Source of the DNA: Lysobacter antibioticus HS124
GTDB taxonomy: Bacteria > Pseudomonadota > Gammaproteobacteria > Xanthomonadales > Xanthomonadaceae
Assembly: GCF_000336385.2 (NCBI RefSeq)
Contig: NZ_HG424452.1
Span: 1 to 64,000, forward strand
Direction of reading: 5' to 3'
Length of the DNA: 64,000 nt
Position numbers and translations under genes: made by a program. The notes under the pieces were generated by a model. The model had not been told where the DNA came from, searched no databases, and saw only the letters and a program-made list of their open reading frames with translations. Position 1 is the stretch's first letter. Every line of letters begins with the position of its first letter. Shown piece by piece: positions 1 through 8,598 of this stretch.

Positions 1-78
1 GCCCGCGGCGACGGCCGCGTGCGCGCTCGCGCACCGGCCGCGCGCGCCGAGCGCCGCGGCGACGCCAGGAGAGAGCCC

Positions 79-1437
79 ATGGCCACCCGCAAAGGCAACG
101 ACGACGACAACACCCGCCCGCCCAAGCAAGGCGAATTCCGCGGCGGCGGCCCGGTCCGCACCGCGCTGATCCGCGGCGAGACCTTCCGCGCCAAGGCCGT
201 GCAATACGTCGAAATCGACGGCATGGCGATGTTCGAAGGCGACATCGTCCTGGGCACGGTCGAGGAAGTCGAAGCCACGTCCGAGATGCTGCGCGCCGAG
301 GCCGCCGGCGGCGTGGCGATGGCGGTGGCGATCAGCGGCTCGCAGTTCCGCTGGCCGGGCTGCAAGATCCCCTACACCATCGATCCGGCGCTGCCGAACC
401 AAGCCCGCGTCACCGACGCCATCGCGCACTGGGAGGCCAACACGCGCTTCCGTTTCGTGCTGCGCACCAGCGAAGCCGACTACGTCACTTTCCGTCCCGG
501 CAGCGGTTGCTCGGCCCAGGTCGGCCGGCGCGGCGGCCAGCAGTTCGTCAACCTTGCGCCCGGCTGCACCCTCGGCAACACCATCCACGAGATCGGCCAC
601 GTGGTCGGCCTGTGGCACGAGCAAAGCCGCGAGGACCGCGACTCGTTCGTGCGCATCGAATGGGCCAACATCACCTCCGGCTTCGAGCACAACTTCAACC
701 AGCACATCAGCGACGGCGACGACATCGGCGGCTACGACTACGGCTCGATCATGCACTACCCGCGCAACGCGTTCTCGTCCAACGGCCTGGACACCATCGT
801 GCCGATCGGCGCGGTGCCGCCGGGCACGGTGATCGGCCAGCGCAACGGCCTGTCGCCCGGCGACATCGCCGCGGTCAACTCGTTCTGCCCGCTGGTCACG
901 ATCAAGGAGACGCTCAAGGAGGCGCCGCTGGATACGCTGAAGGAAAAGACCAAGGAAGCGCCGCTGGACACGCTCAAGGAGAAGGTCAAGGAAGCGCCGC
1001 TGGATACGCTGAAGGAGAAGATCAAGGAAGCCCCGCTGGACACGCTCAAGGAACTGCGCAAGGACATCATCAGCGACACGGTCAAGGAGCAGATCGCCGA
1101 TACGCGCAAGGAAGGCGTGTTCGACCCGGGCCCGACCCTGGCCGAGAACCTGACCACGCCCGGGCGCGGCGCGGTGATCAATCCGGCCCTGCCGGGCGGC
1201 GCGCGCGGCGCGGTGCCGTTCGCGATCGCCACCGGCGCGGGCGCGCTGCCGGCCGGCGACGGCGGCGCCGGCGAGCAGGAGATCGCCGACACCGTTGCCG
1301 CGCTCGACGCCCAGCTGCAGCAGCTGGCCGAAGAGCTGGCCCGCGCCGACGCCGCGCGCGCCGCGTTGCAGGCCCAGTACGACGAAACCGCGGCGCTGCT
1401 GGCGCAGATCGCCCAATCCGCCGGCGGCAACGGCTGA
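79..1437 (+). CDS. Astacin-family (M12A) zinc metalloprotease with C-terminal K/D/T/E repeat array
   Basis: 452 aa from the ATG at 79, preceded by AGGAGAGA at 66-73; an in-frame start at 19 lacks such a site. The zinc motif HEIGHVVGLWHE (H170, H174, H180, catalytic E171) and the Met-turn IMHY (M225, Y227) place it in the astacin family of metallo-endopeptidases. No signal peptide is visible; the N-terminus is charged and polar. After the catalytic domain (about residues 95-275) come four tandem 12-residue repeats KEAPLDTLKEKx (916-1059), then looser DTVKE and DTRKE copies, a Gly/Ala-rich linker and a coiled-coil tail (about 415-450). The tail is not part of a normal astacin. An ATP-grasp ligase gene follows 21 bases downstream and probably shares the transcript. 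Protease assignment is firm; the tail being a ligase substrate is inference. Confidence 0.9.
   Translation: MATRKGNDDDNTRPPKQGEFRGGGPVRTALIRGETFRAKAVQYVEIDGMAMFEGDIVLGTVEEVEATSEMLRAEAAGGVAMAVAISGSQFRWPGCKIPYTIDPALPNQARVTDAIAHWEANTRFRFVLRTSEADYVTFRPGSGCSAQVGRRGGQQFVNLAPGCTLGNTIHEIGHVVGLWHEQSREDRDSFVRIEWANITSGFEHNFNQHISDGDDIGGYDYGSIMHYPRNAFSSNGLDTIVPIGAVPPGTVIGQRNGLSPGDIAAVNSFCPLVTIKETLKEAPLDTLKEKTKEAPLDTLKEKVKEAPLDTLKEKIKEAPLDTLKELRKDIISDTVKEQIADTRKEGVFDPGPTLAENLTTPGRGAVINPALPGGARGAVPFAIATGAGALPAGDGGAGEQEIADTVAALDAQLQQLAEELARADAARAALQAQYDETAALLAQIAQSAGGNG
916..1059 (+). repeat. Four tandem 36-bp coding repeats (KEAPLDTLKEKx)
   Basis: Four in-frame 36-base units at 916-951, 952-987, 988-1023 and 1024-1059 encode KEAPLDTLKEKT, KEAPLDTLKEKV, KEAPLDTLKEKI and KEAPLDTLKELR. 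The protein repeats are nearly identical while the DNA differs mainly at synonymous positions, which suggests selection on the peptide. Each unit carries Thr and Lys next to Asp and Glu, the residues joined in graspetides. An amphipathic helical spacer is the alternative reading. Confidence 0.93.
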
Positions 1438-1458
1438 AACCCGCAAGGAGGACGTGCC

Positions 1459-2430
1459 GTGATCCTGGTGATATCGCACGACGAGGACATCCACGCCCGG
1501 CGCGTGGTCGAACACTTGCAGTCGATGGACCAGCCGGTGCTGTTGTTCGATCTGGCCGAGCTGCCCGATCGCGCCACGCTCTCGATCGAGTACGCCGCCG
1601 GCGCGCGTCCGCGCATCGACTACGCCCGCGCCGGCGGCGAACACTACGCCCTGGACCGGGTGCGCTCGGCATGGTGGCGCCGGCCGCAGGCGCCGAACCT
1701 GTCCCGCGTCACCGACGCCAACGCGCACCTGTTCACCGCCAACGAATGGAACGAGGCCCTGAACGGGCTGTGGCGCCTGCTCGGCGATGCGCGCTGGATG
1801 AACGACCCCGGCCGCGACGACGCAGCTTCGCGCAAGGCGGCGCAGTTGCGCATCGCCGCCGAACTCGGCCTGAAGGTCCCGCGCACCCTGATCAGCTCCG
1901 ATCCGCAACGGGTTCGCGCCTTCGTCGAAGCGCGCGGCCCCGGCGCCACGGTGCACAAGACCTTCTCCTGCACCCACGCGGTCTGGCGCGAGACGCGCCG
2001 CTTCGACGACAGCGACCTGCCGCACCTGGATACGGTGCGGTTGGCGCCGGTGATCTTCCAGGAATTCGTGCCGGCCGACGCCGACATACGGGTCACCGCG
2101 GTCGACGGCCAGTTGTTCGCCGCCGAAATCAAGCTCGACCCGGGCAGCGCCGCAGCCGCGGCCGGCACGGTCGACTTCCGCCCCAACCTCGGCGACGCCG
2201 AGGTGCGCGAACACGCCCTGCCCGAGCCGGTGCGCGAGCGCCTGCGCGCGCTGATGCAGAAACTGGGCCTGGTCTACGGAGCGATCGACCTGCGCCGCAC
2301 GCCGGACGGCGAGTATTACTTCTTCGAGGTCAACACCGCCGGCGAGTTCTTGTTCATCGAGCACCGCACCGGTCAGCCGATCGCGCGCGCGGTGGCCGAT
2401 TGGCTGGCCGGGGTCAGCCGATCCGCTTGA
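1459..2430 (+). CDS. MvdC/MvdD-type ATP-grasp peptide ligase
   Basis: 323 aa from a GTG start with AAGGAGG at 1445-1451. Across its length it resembles the graspetide (microviridin-type) ligases MvdC/MvdD: an N-terminal pre-ATP-grasp part with VRSAWWRRP, a central HKTF nucleotide-binding segment, FQEFVPADADIRVTAV, and the C-terminal metal-binding run YGAIDL...YYFFEVNTAGEF. These enzymes use ATP to activate Asp/Glu side chains and form omega-ester bonds to Ser/Thr or omega-amide bonds to Lys in a precursor peptide. No small precursor gene lies beside it. The only nearby Lys/Thr/Asp/Glu repeat is the tail of the protease upstream, which makes that protein the likely substrate. Family call strong, substrate inferred. 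Confidence 0.88.
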   Translation: MILVISHDEDIHARRVVEHLQSMDQPVLLFDLAELPDRATLSIEYAAGARPRIDYARAGGEHYALDRVRSAWWRRPQAPNLSRVTDANAHLFTANEWNEALNGLWRLLGDARWMNDPGRDDAASRKAAQLRIAAELGLKVPRTLISSDPQRVRAFVEARGPGATVHKTFSCTHAVWRETRRFDDSDLPHLDTVRLAPVIFQEFVPADADIRVTAVDGQLFAAEIKLDPGSAAAAAGTVDFRPNLGDAEVREHALPEPVRERLRALMQKLGLVYGAIDLRRTPDGEYYFFEVNTAGEFLFIEHRTGQPIARAVADWLAGVSRSA

Positions 2431-2746
2431 CCTGCAACGTCACCGCTGCATCGCCAGGACGCAGCGGATAGGCCTGCATGGTGACGTAATCGCCGCGGCC
2501 GAGGCGGCCGTCGCCGTCGCTGTCGACGTGCACCCACCAGGTGGCGTCGCCGGCGTCGACCAGGTCGTCGGCGATCTCGACCTGCAGCGGCAGCGACTGA
2601 GCGTGCTCGGGCACGGTCTGCGCCCATTCGTCGAGCACCCGCGCCGGCGCATCCTCGAACGAGGTGTCGCGCAATTGCACGCTGACCGAACTGCCGGCAG
2701 GCAGTTCGGCGCCGTCGGCGGCGACGATGGTCAGGGCGAGGCGCAT
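2414..2746 (-). CDS. Small beta-rich protein, YbaY/YscW-like (putative)
   Basis: 110 aa. The sequence MRLALTIVAADGAELPAGSS...SVQLRDTSFEDAPARVL resembles the YbaY/YscW lipoprotein-type beta-sandwich domain (an opening beta strand, then 'V.LRDTS..DAPA'). No signal peptide or lipobox is seen, so it may act in the cytoplasm or the start may lie elsewhere. It contains the acidic loop DSDGDGRLGRGDY, similar to an EF-hand-type calcium loop. The stop overlaps the end of the convergent ATP-grasp gene by 17 bases. Role unknown. Confidence 0.65.
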   Translation of the reverse strand: MRLALTIVAADGAELPAGSSVSVQLRDTSFEDAPARVLDEWAQTVPEHAQSLPLQVEIADDLVDAGDATWWVHVDSDGDGRLGRGDYVTMQAYPLRPGDAAVTLQVKRIG

Positions 2747-2835
2747 GGCCGCAGTATACGCCTGCGGTTCGCGCCGCGACCGCGTGTGGCGATGCCGCCG
2801 CCGAACGGTCGCGACCGCGCCGCGAACGCGCGGAT

Positions 2836-3750
2836 TCAGCAACCGCCTCCGCCGTCCAGCGCTTGCCAGGACCCGCCCTCGCCGCCGGAACGCAGCAGCC
2901 GGTAGCCCCAGCTTTCGTATTGCTGGACCTCGAACAGGAAATCGGGCGCGCCGTCGCGATCGAGGTCGGCGAAGTCCAGCACCGTGTGGCGCGGTTCCAT
3001 ACCGTCGCAGTCGGCGCAGGACGCGGTCGATATCCAGGCCCGCCGGCGCCAGCCGCGATCGGCGGCCTCGCGCGCGAACAGCGCGACGACGCCGATGCGT
3101 TCGCGCTCGTCGCCCACATCCGCATCGAACTGCGCATCGAGCGTCAGCAGCGCCCAGCGGCGCTGCGGCGCGCGCGCATCGGCGATCAACCACAGTTCGC
3201 GCGCGCCAGCAGCCTCGCCATCGCGCCGCCATCGCATCACCGCCTCGCGCAGGCGCTGCGGCCGCTCGCCCCGACCCGGCATCGCCATCGCCATCGCCAT
3301 CGCGACCAGTTCGGCCAGCAGTTCCTCGCGCTCGGCGGCCGTCGCCGGACGGCGCTGCAGACGCCGTCCCGGATTGAGATCGAAATCGGCCAACCAGGCA
3401 CCGCGTTCGCCGAGCGCCGGCGCCGCGTCGCCGGCCGCGAACGCCAGCCGGTCCGGCTCGCTGCAACCCAGGTCCGGCACGGCGATGCGGCGCAGCGGCC
3501 GCACTCGGCCATGCGCCTGTCCATCGGCATAGACCCGGAACTCGCGGCCCAGCCAGGGCGCCGCACGCGGGTCGGCACCGGCGTCGCCGAGCACCTGCAC
3601 GAACGGATATTCGCCCGCCTGCGCGTGGTCGGCCCCGATCCACAACGCCGTGCGCGACGCGGGCGCGAGCAACGCCGCCTCGGCACCGTCGCCCGCGTGG
3701 GCGAGGGGCGCACCGGTCAGCGCCAATAACGTCCATGCGATCGATCGCAC
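2836..3750 (-). CDS. Secreted protein of unknown function
   Basis: 304 aa from a GTG start with AAGGAGG a few bases upstream. A typical signal peptide (MRSIAWTLLALTGAPLAHA, cleavage after AHA) predicts export. The C-terminal half holds 'LDFADLDRDGAPDFLFEVQQYESWGYRLLRS', an FG-GAP/VCBS-like calcium-loop pattern that usually reports values in repeat-containing surface proteins. A run of four Met-Ala pairs is encoded by a perfect hexanucleotide repeat at 3280-3303. I do not recognise an enzyme family. It sits 27 bases downstream of the short-chain dehydrogenase gene on the same strand, so the two may be co-transcribed. Confidence 0.7.
   Translation of the reverse strand: MRSIAWTLLALTGAPLAHAGDGAEAALLAPASRTALWIGADHAQAGEYPFVQVLGDAGADPRAAPWLGREFRVYADGQAHGRVRPLRRIAVPDLGCSEPDRLAFAAGDAAPALGERGAWLADFDLNPGRRLQRRPATAAEREELLAELVAMAMAMAMPGRGERPQRLREAVMRWRRDGEAAGARELWLIADARAPQRRWALLTLDAQFDADVGDERERIGVVALFAREAADRGWRRRAWISTASCADCDGMEPRHTVLDFADLDRDGAPDFLFEVQQYESWGYRLLRSGGEGGSWQALDGGGGC
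3280..3303. repeat. Hexanucleotide tandem repeat (CATCGC)4
   Basis: Four perfect CATCGC copies inside the secreted-protein gene, encoding alternating Met-Ala on the minus strand. Copy-number change would add or remove two residues without shifting the frame. Confidence 0.9.
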
Positions 3751-3777
3751 TCCGCCTCCTTGCGCGCGACGCGCGGC

Positions 3778-4554
3778 TCAGAAACCGTAGCGTTGGAAGC
3801 CGCCGTCGACGGCGATGCATTCGCCGGTGATGTAGCCCGAGGCCGGCAGGCACAGGAAGGCCACCGCCGCGGCCACCTCTTCCGGCTCGCCGATCCGGCC
3901 CAGCGGCGTGCGCAGCAGCACCTCGTCCAGATAGTCGGGATCGGCCAGCTTGTCCGAGGTGCGGCGGGTGCGGATGTACCAGGGCGCGACCGCGTTGACC
4001 CGGATTCCGTCCTCGGCCCATTCCACCGCCAGATTGCGCGTCATCTGGTGCATCGCCGCCTTGCTCATGCCGTAGGGCGAGCCGGTGCGCACGTGCAGAT
4101 TGCCGGACACGCTGCCGACGTTGACGATGCTCGAGGCCGCGTGCCGGGTCAGCAGAGCATGCGCGTAGCGCGACAGTTCGAAGGCCGAGAACAGGTTGAT
4201 CTCGAAGATCTGCCGCCACTCGTCCTCGGTGTAGTCGTTGGTCGGCTTGCTGAGGTTGCCGCCGGCGTTGTTGACCAGGATGTGCAGGCCCTCGCCGAAG
4301 TCCTCGACCCAGTCCAGCAGCTCGCGCCGCTGCTCGTCGTCGGCGACGTCGGCCACGAAGGCGTGGATGTCGCGGTCGGGGAAATCCTCAACCAATTCGG
4401 CGCGCGCCGACTCCAAGGCGGTGGCGTCGCGCGCGGCCAGCAGCACATCGGCGCCGAAGCCCAGCAGTTCGCGCGCGATCGCCCGGCCGATGCCGGCGCT
4501 GCCGCCGGTCACCAGGGCCAGTTGTCCGTCCAGGCGCCAACGTTTCGGGTCCAT
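3778..4554 (-). CDS. Short-chain dehydrogenase/reductase (tropinone reductase-like)
   Basis: 258 aa from the ATG at 4554, chosen because GGAGAAGG lies just upstream; longer frames reach back to 4647 without such a site. It shows the classical SDR pattern: nucleotide-binding [12 protein letters not shown] near residue 15, NNAGG, a catalytic Ser in VGSVSG, the YGMSK active-site pair, and [10 protein letters not shown] after it. The C-terminal '[19 protein letters not shown]' is typical of the FabG/tropinone reductase branch. It should reduce a carbonyl or oxidise an alcohol with NAD(P)H; the substrate cannot be read from sequence. It is divergent from the lipoprotein gene at 4641, with 86 bases between the starts. 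Confidence 0.88.
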   Translation of the reverse strand: MDPKRWRLDGQLALVTGGSAGIGRAIARELLGFGADVLLAARDATALESARAELVEDFPDRDIHAFVADVADDEQRRELLDWVEDFGEGLHILVNNAGGNLSKPTNDYTEDEWRQIFEINLFSAFELSRYAHALLTRHAASSIVNVGSVSGNLHVRTGSPYGMSKAAMHQMTRNLAVEWAEDGIRVNAVAPWYIRTRRTSDKLADPDYLDEVLLRTPLGRIGEPEEVAAAVAFLCLPASGYITGECIAVDGGFQRYGF

Positions 4555-4640
4555 AGCCTTCTCCAGATCTGCCGCGGAATCGACGCGCCGGCGCGGCGCG
4601 ACCGGCGTAGCATAACGGCCAGCCGACCGAGGATGCCGCA

Positions 4641-4868
4641 ATGACACGCTGCCGGACTTTGCCTCTCGTGATCGCCGTCGCCGCGCTGGGCGCGCTCGCG
4701 GGCTGCACCAAGCCGCAACCGCCGGACAAGGAACGCCCGGTCGAGCCGCAGGCGACTCAGCTGCGCGACGCGATCCAGCAACCGATCGACCAGGCCAAGG
4801 GCAGCGAGGACGCGGTCGACCAGGGCGCGCAGCGCCAGCGCGACGCGATCGAGGCCGCCGGCGGCTGA
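4641..4868 (+). CDS. Small lipoprotein
   Basis: 75 aa. The N-terminus [22 protein letters not shown] is a lipoprotein signal with the lipobox ALAGC, so the mature protein should start at the Cys and be lipid-anchored. The remaining 54 residues are hydrophilic and Gln/Asp/Arg-rich with no cysteine or known domain. A GAGGA Shine-Dalgarno motif precedes the ATG. Convergent with sppA; function unknown. Confidence 0.75.
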   Translation: MTRCRTLPLVIAVAALGALAGCTKPQPPDKERPVEPQATQLRDAIQQPIDQAKGSEDAVDQGAQRQRDAIEAAGG

Positions 4869-4921
4869 GGCCGGCGCCCCATAACGCAAACGGGCCGCCG
4901 CAGCGACCCGTCGTGAGAGGC

Positions 4922-4948
4922 CGCGGCGGCCGAAGCCCGGCCGCCGCG
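4922..4948. terminator. Hairpin between lipoprotein gene and sppA
   Basis: Perfect 11-bp inverted repeat CGCGGCGGCCG / CGGCCGCCGCG with a 5-base loop, lying between two convergent genes. There is no T tract on either side, so terminator function is only likely. Confidence 0.5.
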
Positions 4949-4965
4949 ACCGCCGCTGCGCGCGC

Positions 4966-6852
4966 TTACAGCTCGCAGAAGCAATACGCCAGCGACTTCA
5001 CCGGCACGCCGCGGGTCGGCACCACCGCGCTCTGCAGGAAGCGCAGGTCCGCCGCCGCCTGCGGCATCGCCTTGACCAGCAGGCCGCGGGCGAAGTCCGA
5101 CTGGCCCAGCATGGCGCTGCCGGCGCGGCTCTGGGCGAAGTTGGCGAAGAAGCGCTCGAACGGGGTCGGCATCCTCTCCACATAACGCACCCGATATTCG
5201 CCGGTCTTGCCGAGCTTGGCCCGCTTGGCGACGTCGTCGATCGCATCGGACAGACCGCCCAGCGCGTCGACCAGGCCGCGCTCCTTGGCCTGCGCGCCGC
5301 TCCAGACCCGGCCGCGCGCGACCGCGTCGATCTCGGTCACCGGACGCTTTCTCGCATCGGCGACGCGGCCGGTGAAATCGGCATAGCCCTTGTTGATCAC
5401 GCTCTGGATCACGCTGCCGACTTCCGGCGCCAGCGGCCGGGTGATGTCGAACGCGCCGGCCAGGCGGGTGGTGCCGACGCCGTCGGTGTGCACGCCGATC
5501 TTCTCCAGCGCGCGCGGCACGGTCGGAATCATGCCGAAAATGCCGATCGAACCGGTGATGGTCGAGGGATCGGCGTAGATGCGGTCGGCGTTCATCGAGA
5601 TCCAGTAGCCGCCGGACGCCGCCAGATCGCCCATCGACACCACCACCGGCTTGCCGGCGGCCTTCAGCGCGACCACTTCGCGGCGGATCTGCTCGGAGGC
5701 GAACACTTCGCCGCCGGGCGAGTCCACCCGCAGCACCAGCGCCTTCACGTTCTCGTCCTCGCGCGCTTCGCGCAGCAGGGCTGCGGTCGAGACGCCGCCG
5801 ATCGTGCCCGGCGGCTGCTCGCCGCCGGTGATCTCGCCCTCGGCCACCACCACGGCGACCTGCGGACGCTGGTCGGCCGGGTTGATCACGCGGTCCAGGC
5901 TGGCCACGTAAGCGTCGAGGGAAATCTGCCGGAAGCCGCCCTCGGCGTCCTCGTCGGCGACGCCGCGCTTGGCCAACAGTTCGTCGACTTCGGCGCGGGT
6001 CTTGAGGCCGTCGACCAGCTTCTGCTGCAGCGCGTACTTGCCCAGGTCGCCCTGGACCGCGTCCAGGCGCTGCGGCAATTCGTCGATGCTGGCCGCGAGC
6101 TGGGCCGGGTCGAGCTTGCGCGCCTTGGCGACGTCGCCGAGGTAACGCGACCACAGGTCGTTCATCCAGAACAGGTCGGCGGTCTTGGACTCTTCCGAGG
6201 CCGCGTCGAGGATGTAGGGCTCGGCCGCGGACTTGAACTCGCCGACCCGGAACAGGTGCACGTCGACGCCGAGCTTGTCCTGCAGGCCTTCGCGGTAGTA
6301 CTGGCGATAGCGGCCGAGGCCTTCCAGCAGCATGCCGCCCATCGGGTCCAGGTACAGCTGGTTGGCCTGCGCCGCGACCAGGTACTGCTTCTGGTCCATG
6401 GCTTCGGAGAAGGCGATCACTTCCTTCTTGCTCTCGCGCAGGCGCGCCACCGCCGCGGCGACTTCGCGCAGCGAAGCCAGGCCCGAGGCCTGCAGCTTGT
6501 CCAGGCGCAGCACCACGCGCTCGATGCGCTTGTCGTCCTTGGCCGCGTCCAGCGCGCGCAGCAGATCGCGCAGCTGCACTTCCTCGTTGCGGTCGCCGAA
6601 GGCCTTGCCGAGCGCGCGCGAGGCCGGGTCGGAGCTGTACTGCTCGACCAGGCTGGCCTCCGGCGCGATCACCAGGGTAGTGCGTTCCAGCAGCGGCTCC
6701 GGCCGCCCGCCGAACATGACCGCCAGGGCGAAAAACAACAGCACGCCGAAAAACACCAGGTTGAAAAACAACCGGCGGGTGAAATTCATCGCATCCCAGG
6801 CGCCGACGAGCAGCCGGGCCAAAGGCCCGCGGGACGGGGCGGTATCGTTCAT
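4966..6852 (-). CDS. sppA: Signal peptide peptidase SppA, 67-kDa type
   Basis: 628 aa from the ATG at 6852 (GGAG nine bases upstream; another ATG at 6867 is possible). It is the long, tandem-domain form of SppA, an inner-membrane Ser/Lys protease that degrades cleaved signal peptides. The N-terminal membrane segment is LFFNLVFFGVLLFFALAVMF. The catalytic Lys is in VGEFKSAAEPY (about K207) and the nucleophile in DLAASGGYWIS (about S413), matching the spacing of the E. coli enzyme. The protein ends with a Cys-containing tail (SLAYCFCEL). Upstream lies an intergenic inverted-repeat cluster. Assignment is firm. Confidence 0.95.
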   Translation of the reverse strand: MNDTAPSRGPLARLLVGAWDAMNFTRRLFFNLVFFGVLLFFALAVMFGGRPEPLLERTTLVIAPEASLVEQYSSDPASRALGKAFGDRNEEVQLRDLLRALDAAKDDKRIERVVLRLDKLQASGLASLREVAAAVARLRESKKEVIAFSEAMDQKQYLVAAQANQLYLDPMGGMLLEGLGRYRQYYREGLQDKLGVDVHLFRVGEFKSAAEPYILDAASEESKTADLFWMNDLWSRYLGDVAKARKLDPAQLAASIDELPQRLDAVQGDLGKYALQQKLVDGLKTRAEVDELLAKRGVADEDAEGGFRQISLDAYVASLDRVINPADQRPQVAVVVAEGEITGGEQPPGTIGGVSTAALLREAREDENVKALVLRVDSPGGEVFASEQIRREVVALKAAGKPVVVSMGDLAASGGYWISMNADRIYADPSTITGSIGIFGMIPTVPRALEKIGVHTDGVGTTRLAGAFDITRPLAPEVGSVIQSVINKGYADFTGRVADARKRPVTEIDAVARGRVWSGAQAKERGLVDALGGLSDAIDDVAKRAKLGKTGEYRVRYVERMPTPFERFFANFAQSRAGSAMLGQSDFARGLLVKAMPQAAADLRFLQSAVVPTRGVPVKSLAYCFCEL

Positions 6853-6925
6853 TTGCACAAGCTCCATGAATACGTGCCCAGCCTAACCGGGCCGAGGCCG
6901 GGTTTCACCCGCCATTCGTAAGGGT

Positions 6926-7051
6926 GGGGATTGGGGATTGGGGATTCGGGATTGGTTAAGAGCGCAGGCCGTGGCGAATCCCGGCCTCAAACTAATCCCG
7001 AATCCCAAATCTCGAATCCCCGCTTTTAAACCAATCCCGAATCCCCAATCC
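6926..7051. repeat. Inverted-repeat cluster of GGGATTCGGGATTGG type
   Basis: Left arm 6935-6957 and right arm 7029-7051 are perfect 23-bp inverted repeats (core GGATTGGGGATTC / GAATCCCCAATCC), and the match continues imperfectly inwards. An additional AATCCCGAATCCC-type run lies in the middle (about 6993-7020). The cluster separates the divergent-side start of sppA from the 3' end of the MATE gene. Such elements recur between genes in Xanthomonadaceae; the transcript could fold into a long hairpin and act as a terminator or mRNA-end stabiliser. Confidence 0.88.
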
Positions 7052-7056
7052 CGGCT

Positions 7057-8478
7057 TCACGTGCACCCCGTCTCATGCGGGTCCAGCTCGTGGGGGTGCT
7101 CGGCGGCGATGCGGCGGGTCAGGGCGTCGGGAGCGCTGGAGCGCAGCAGGCGCAGGCCGAGCAGGACGGCGGCCACGGTCAGGCCGGCGATCAGGCCGAT
7201 CCACATGCCCTTCGGGCCCCAGCCCAGGCCCAGGCCAAGCCCGGCGCCGACCGGCATGCCCACGCCCCAGTAGGCCAGGGCCGCCAGGATCATCGGCATG
7301 CGGGTGTCCTTGAGCCCGCGCAGGGCGCCGGCGGACAGCACCTGGATCCCGTCCGGAAACTGGAACATCGCCGCGTAGAACAGCAGCGAGGCGGCCAGGG
7401 CGGCGACCGCGGCGTCGCGGGTGTAGAAACTCACCAGCACCTCGTTGGCGCTGAGCAAGACGATGCCGGACATGAGCTGGGTGCCGATCACGATCGCATA
7501 GCCGGCCCAGATCGCCCGCCGCACTCCGCCGACATCGCCGCGGCCCAGCGCATGGCCGACCCGCACCGTGGTCGCCTCGGCCAGCGCCATCGGCACCATG
7601 AAGCACAACGCCGACAGGTTGATCGCGATCTGGTGCGCCGAGGCCTGGACCTCGCCGAGGCGGCCGATCAGCAAGGCGGTGACGATGAACAAGCTGCCTT
7701 CCATCAGCACGGTCACCCCGATCGGCAGGCCGGTGGCGAGCAGGCCGCGGATGGTCGGCCAATGCGGCCGGTCGAAGCGCGCGAACAGGCCCAGGTCGGC
7801 GAAACGGCGCGCCCGCCGCAGGACCAGGAAGAAACCGATCGCCTGCGTCCACAGCATCGCCGCCGAGGCGATGCCCAGCCCGCCGGCGCCCAACTCGGGC
7901 AGGCCGAACTTGCCGAAGGTCAGCACGTAGCCCAGCGGCAGCAGCACCAGCAAGCCGCCGGCGCTGAGCAGCATGGTCGGCAAGGTCCAGTGCAGGCCCT
8001 CGCTGAGGTAGCGCATGCAGAAGAACAGGGTCAGCGCCGGCACGCCCCAGCGGATGCCGTGCAGGAAGGCCTGCGCGCCGGGAATGATTTCCGGCGCGAT
8101 GCCCATCGCGCCGAGCGCATAGGGAATCGCGGTCAGGAACGCGAACAGGAACACGCTCAGCAGCGCCGCCAGCCACATCGCCTGGCGGAACAGCGCGCCG
8201 ATCTCGCCGCGGCGGCCGGCGCCTTCCAACTGCGACACCGACGGCGGCACCGACAGCAGGGTGCCGATCGGCACCATCATCGGCAGCCACCACAGCGCGG
8301 TGCCGATGGTGACCGAGGCCAGAGTGGTGGTGCCGTGGTGGCCGGCCAGGGTGTTGTCGACGAAGCCGATCAGGCCGGTCGAGACATGGCCGGCGACCAG
8401 CGGCGCGGCCAGAACCACGGTGGTGCGGATCTCGCCGGGCAGGCCGGAGCGCGAGACGGAGGGGGATGACGCGGACAT
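7057..8478 (-). CDS. MATE-family multidrug efflux transporter (NorM-like)
   Basis: 473 aa from the ATG at 8478 (a GTG at 8496 is in frame). The protein is a 12-helix membrane carrier; the first repeat starts TTVVLAAPLVAGHVSTGLIGFVDNTLAGHHG, a hallmark of MATE/NorM, which exports cationic drugs or metabolites in exchange for Na+ or H+. The two six-helix halves are similar, as expected. It has a cytosolic C-terminal tail with a final Cys. It stands alone on this strand between the repeat cluster and the divergent DUF3667 gene; no regulator is adjacent. Confidence 0.92.
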   Translation of the reverse strand: MSASSPSVSRSGLPGEIRTTVVLAAPLVAGHVSTGLIGFVDNTLAGHHGTTTLASVTIGTALWWLPMMVPIGTLLSVPPSVSQLEGAGRRGEIGALFRQAMWLAALLSVFLFAFLTAIPYALGAMGIAPEIIPGAQAFLHGIRWGVPALTLFFCMRYLSEGLHWTLPTMLLSAGGLLVLLPLGYVLTFGKFGLPELGAGGLGIASAAMLWTQAIGFFLVLRRARRFADLGLFARFDRPHWPTIRGLLATGLPIGVTVLMEGSLFIVTALLIGRLGEVQASAHQIAINLSALCFMVPMALAEATTVRVGHALGRGDVGGVRRAIWAGYAIVIGTQLMSGIVLLSANEVLVSFYTRDAAVAALAASLLFYAAMFQFPDGIQVLSAGALRGLKDTRMPMILAALAYWGVGMPVGAGLGLGLGWGPKGMWIGLIAGLTVAAVLLGLRLLRSSAPDALTRRIAAEHPHELDPHETGCT

Positions 8479-8598
8479 CGGGGAACCCAACAGCACGACT
8501 GCGGCCGCGCATCCGGTCTAGGGCGCTGGCGCCGGGTCGCGGCGGAGGGCTATCTTACCCGCTCGAAAGTGAAGGCCGGGGAGCCTCGTTCGTCACTC

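Noticed and set aside
507..2471. An Arg/Pro/Ala-rich plus-strand frame spanning the protease and ligase
   Set aside because: Frame-shifted shadow: it lacks any domain, while the real frames hold zinc and ATP-grasp motifs.
3280..3303. Phase-variation switch by the CATCGC repeat
   Set aside because: Six-base units keep the frame, so loss or gain cannot switch the gene off; only length would change.
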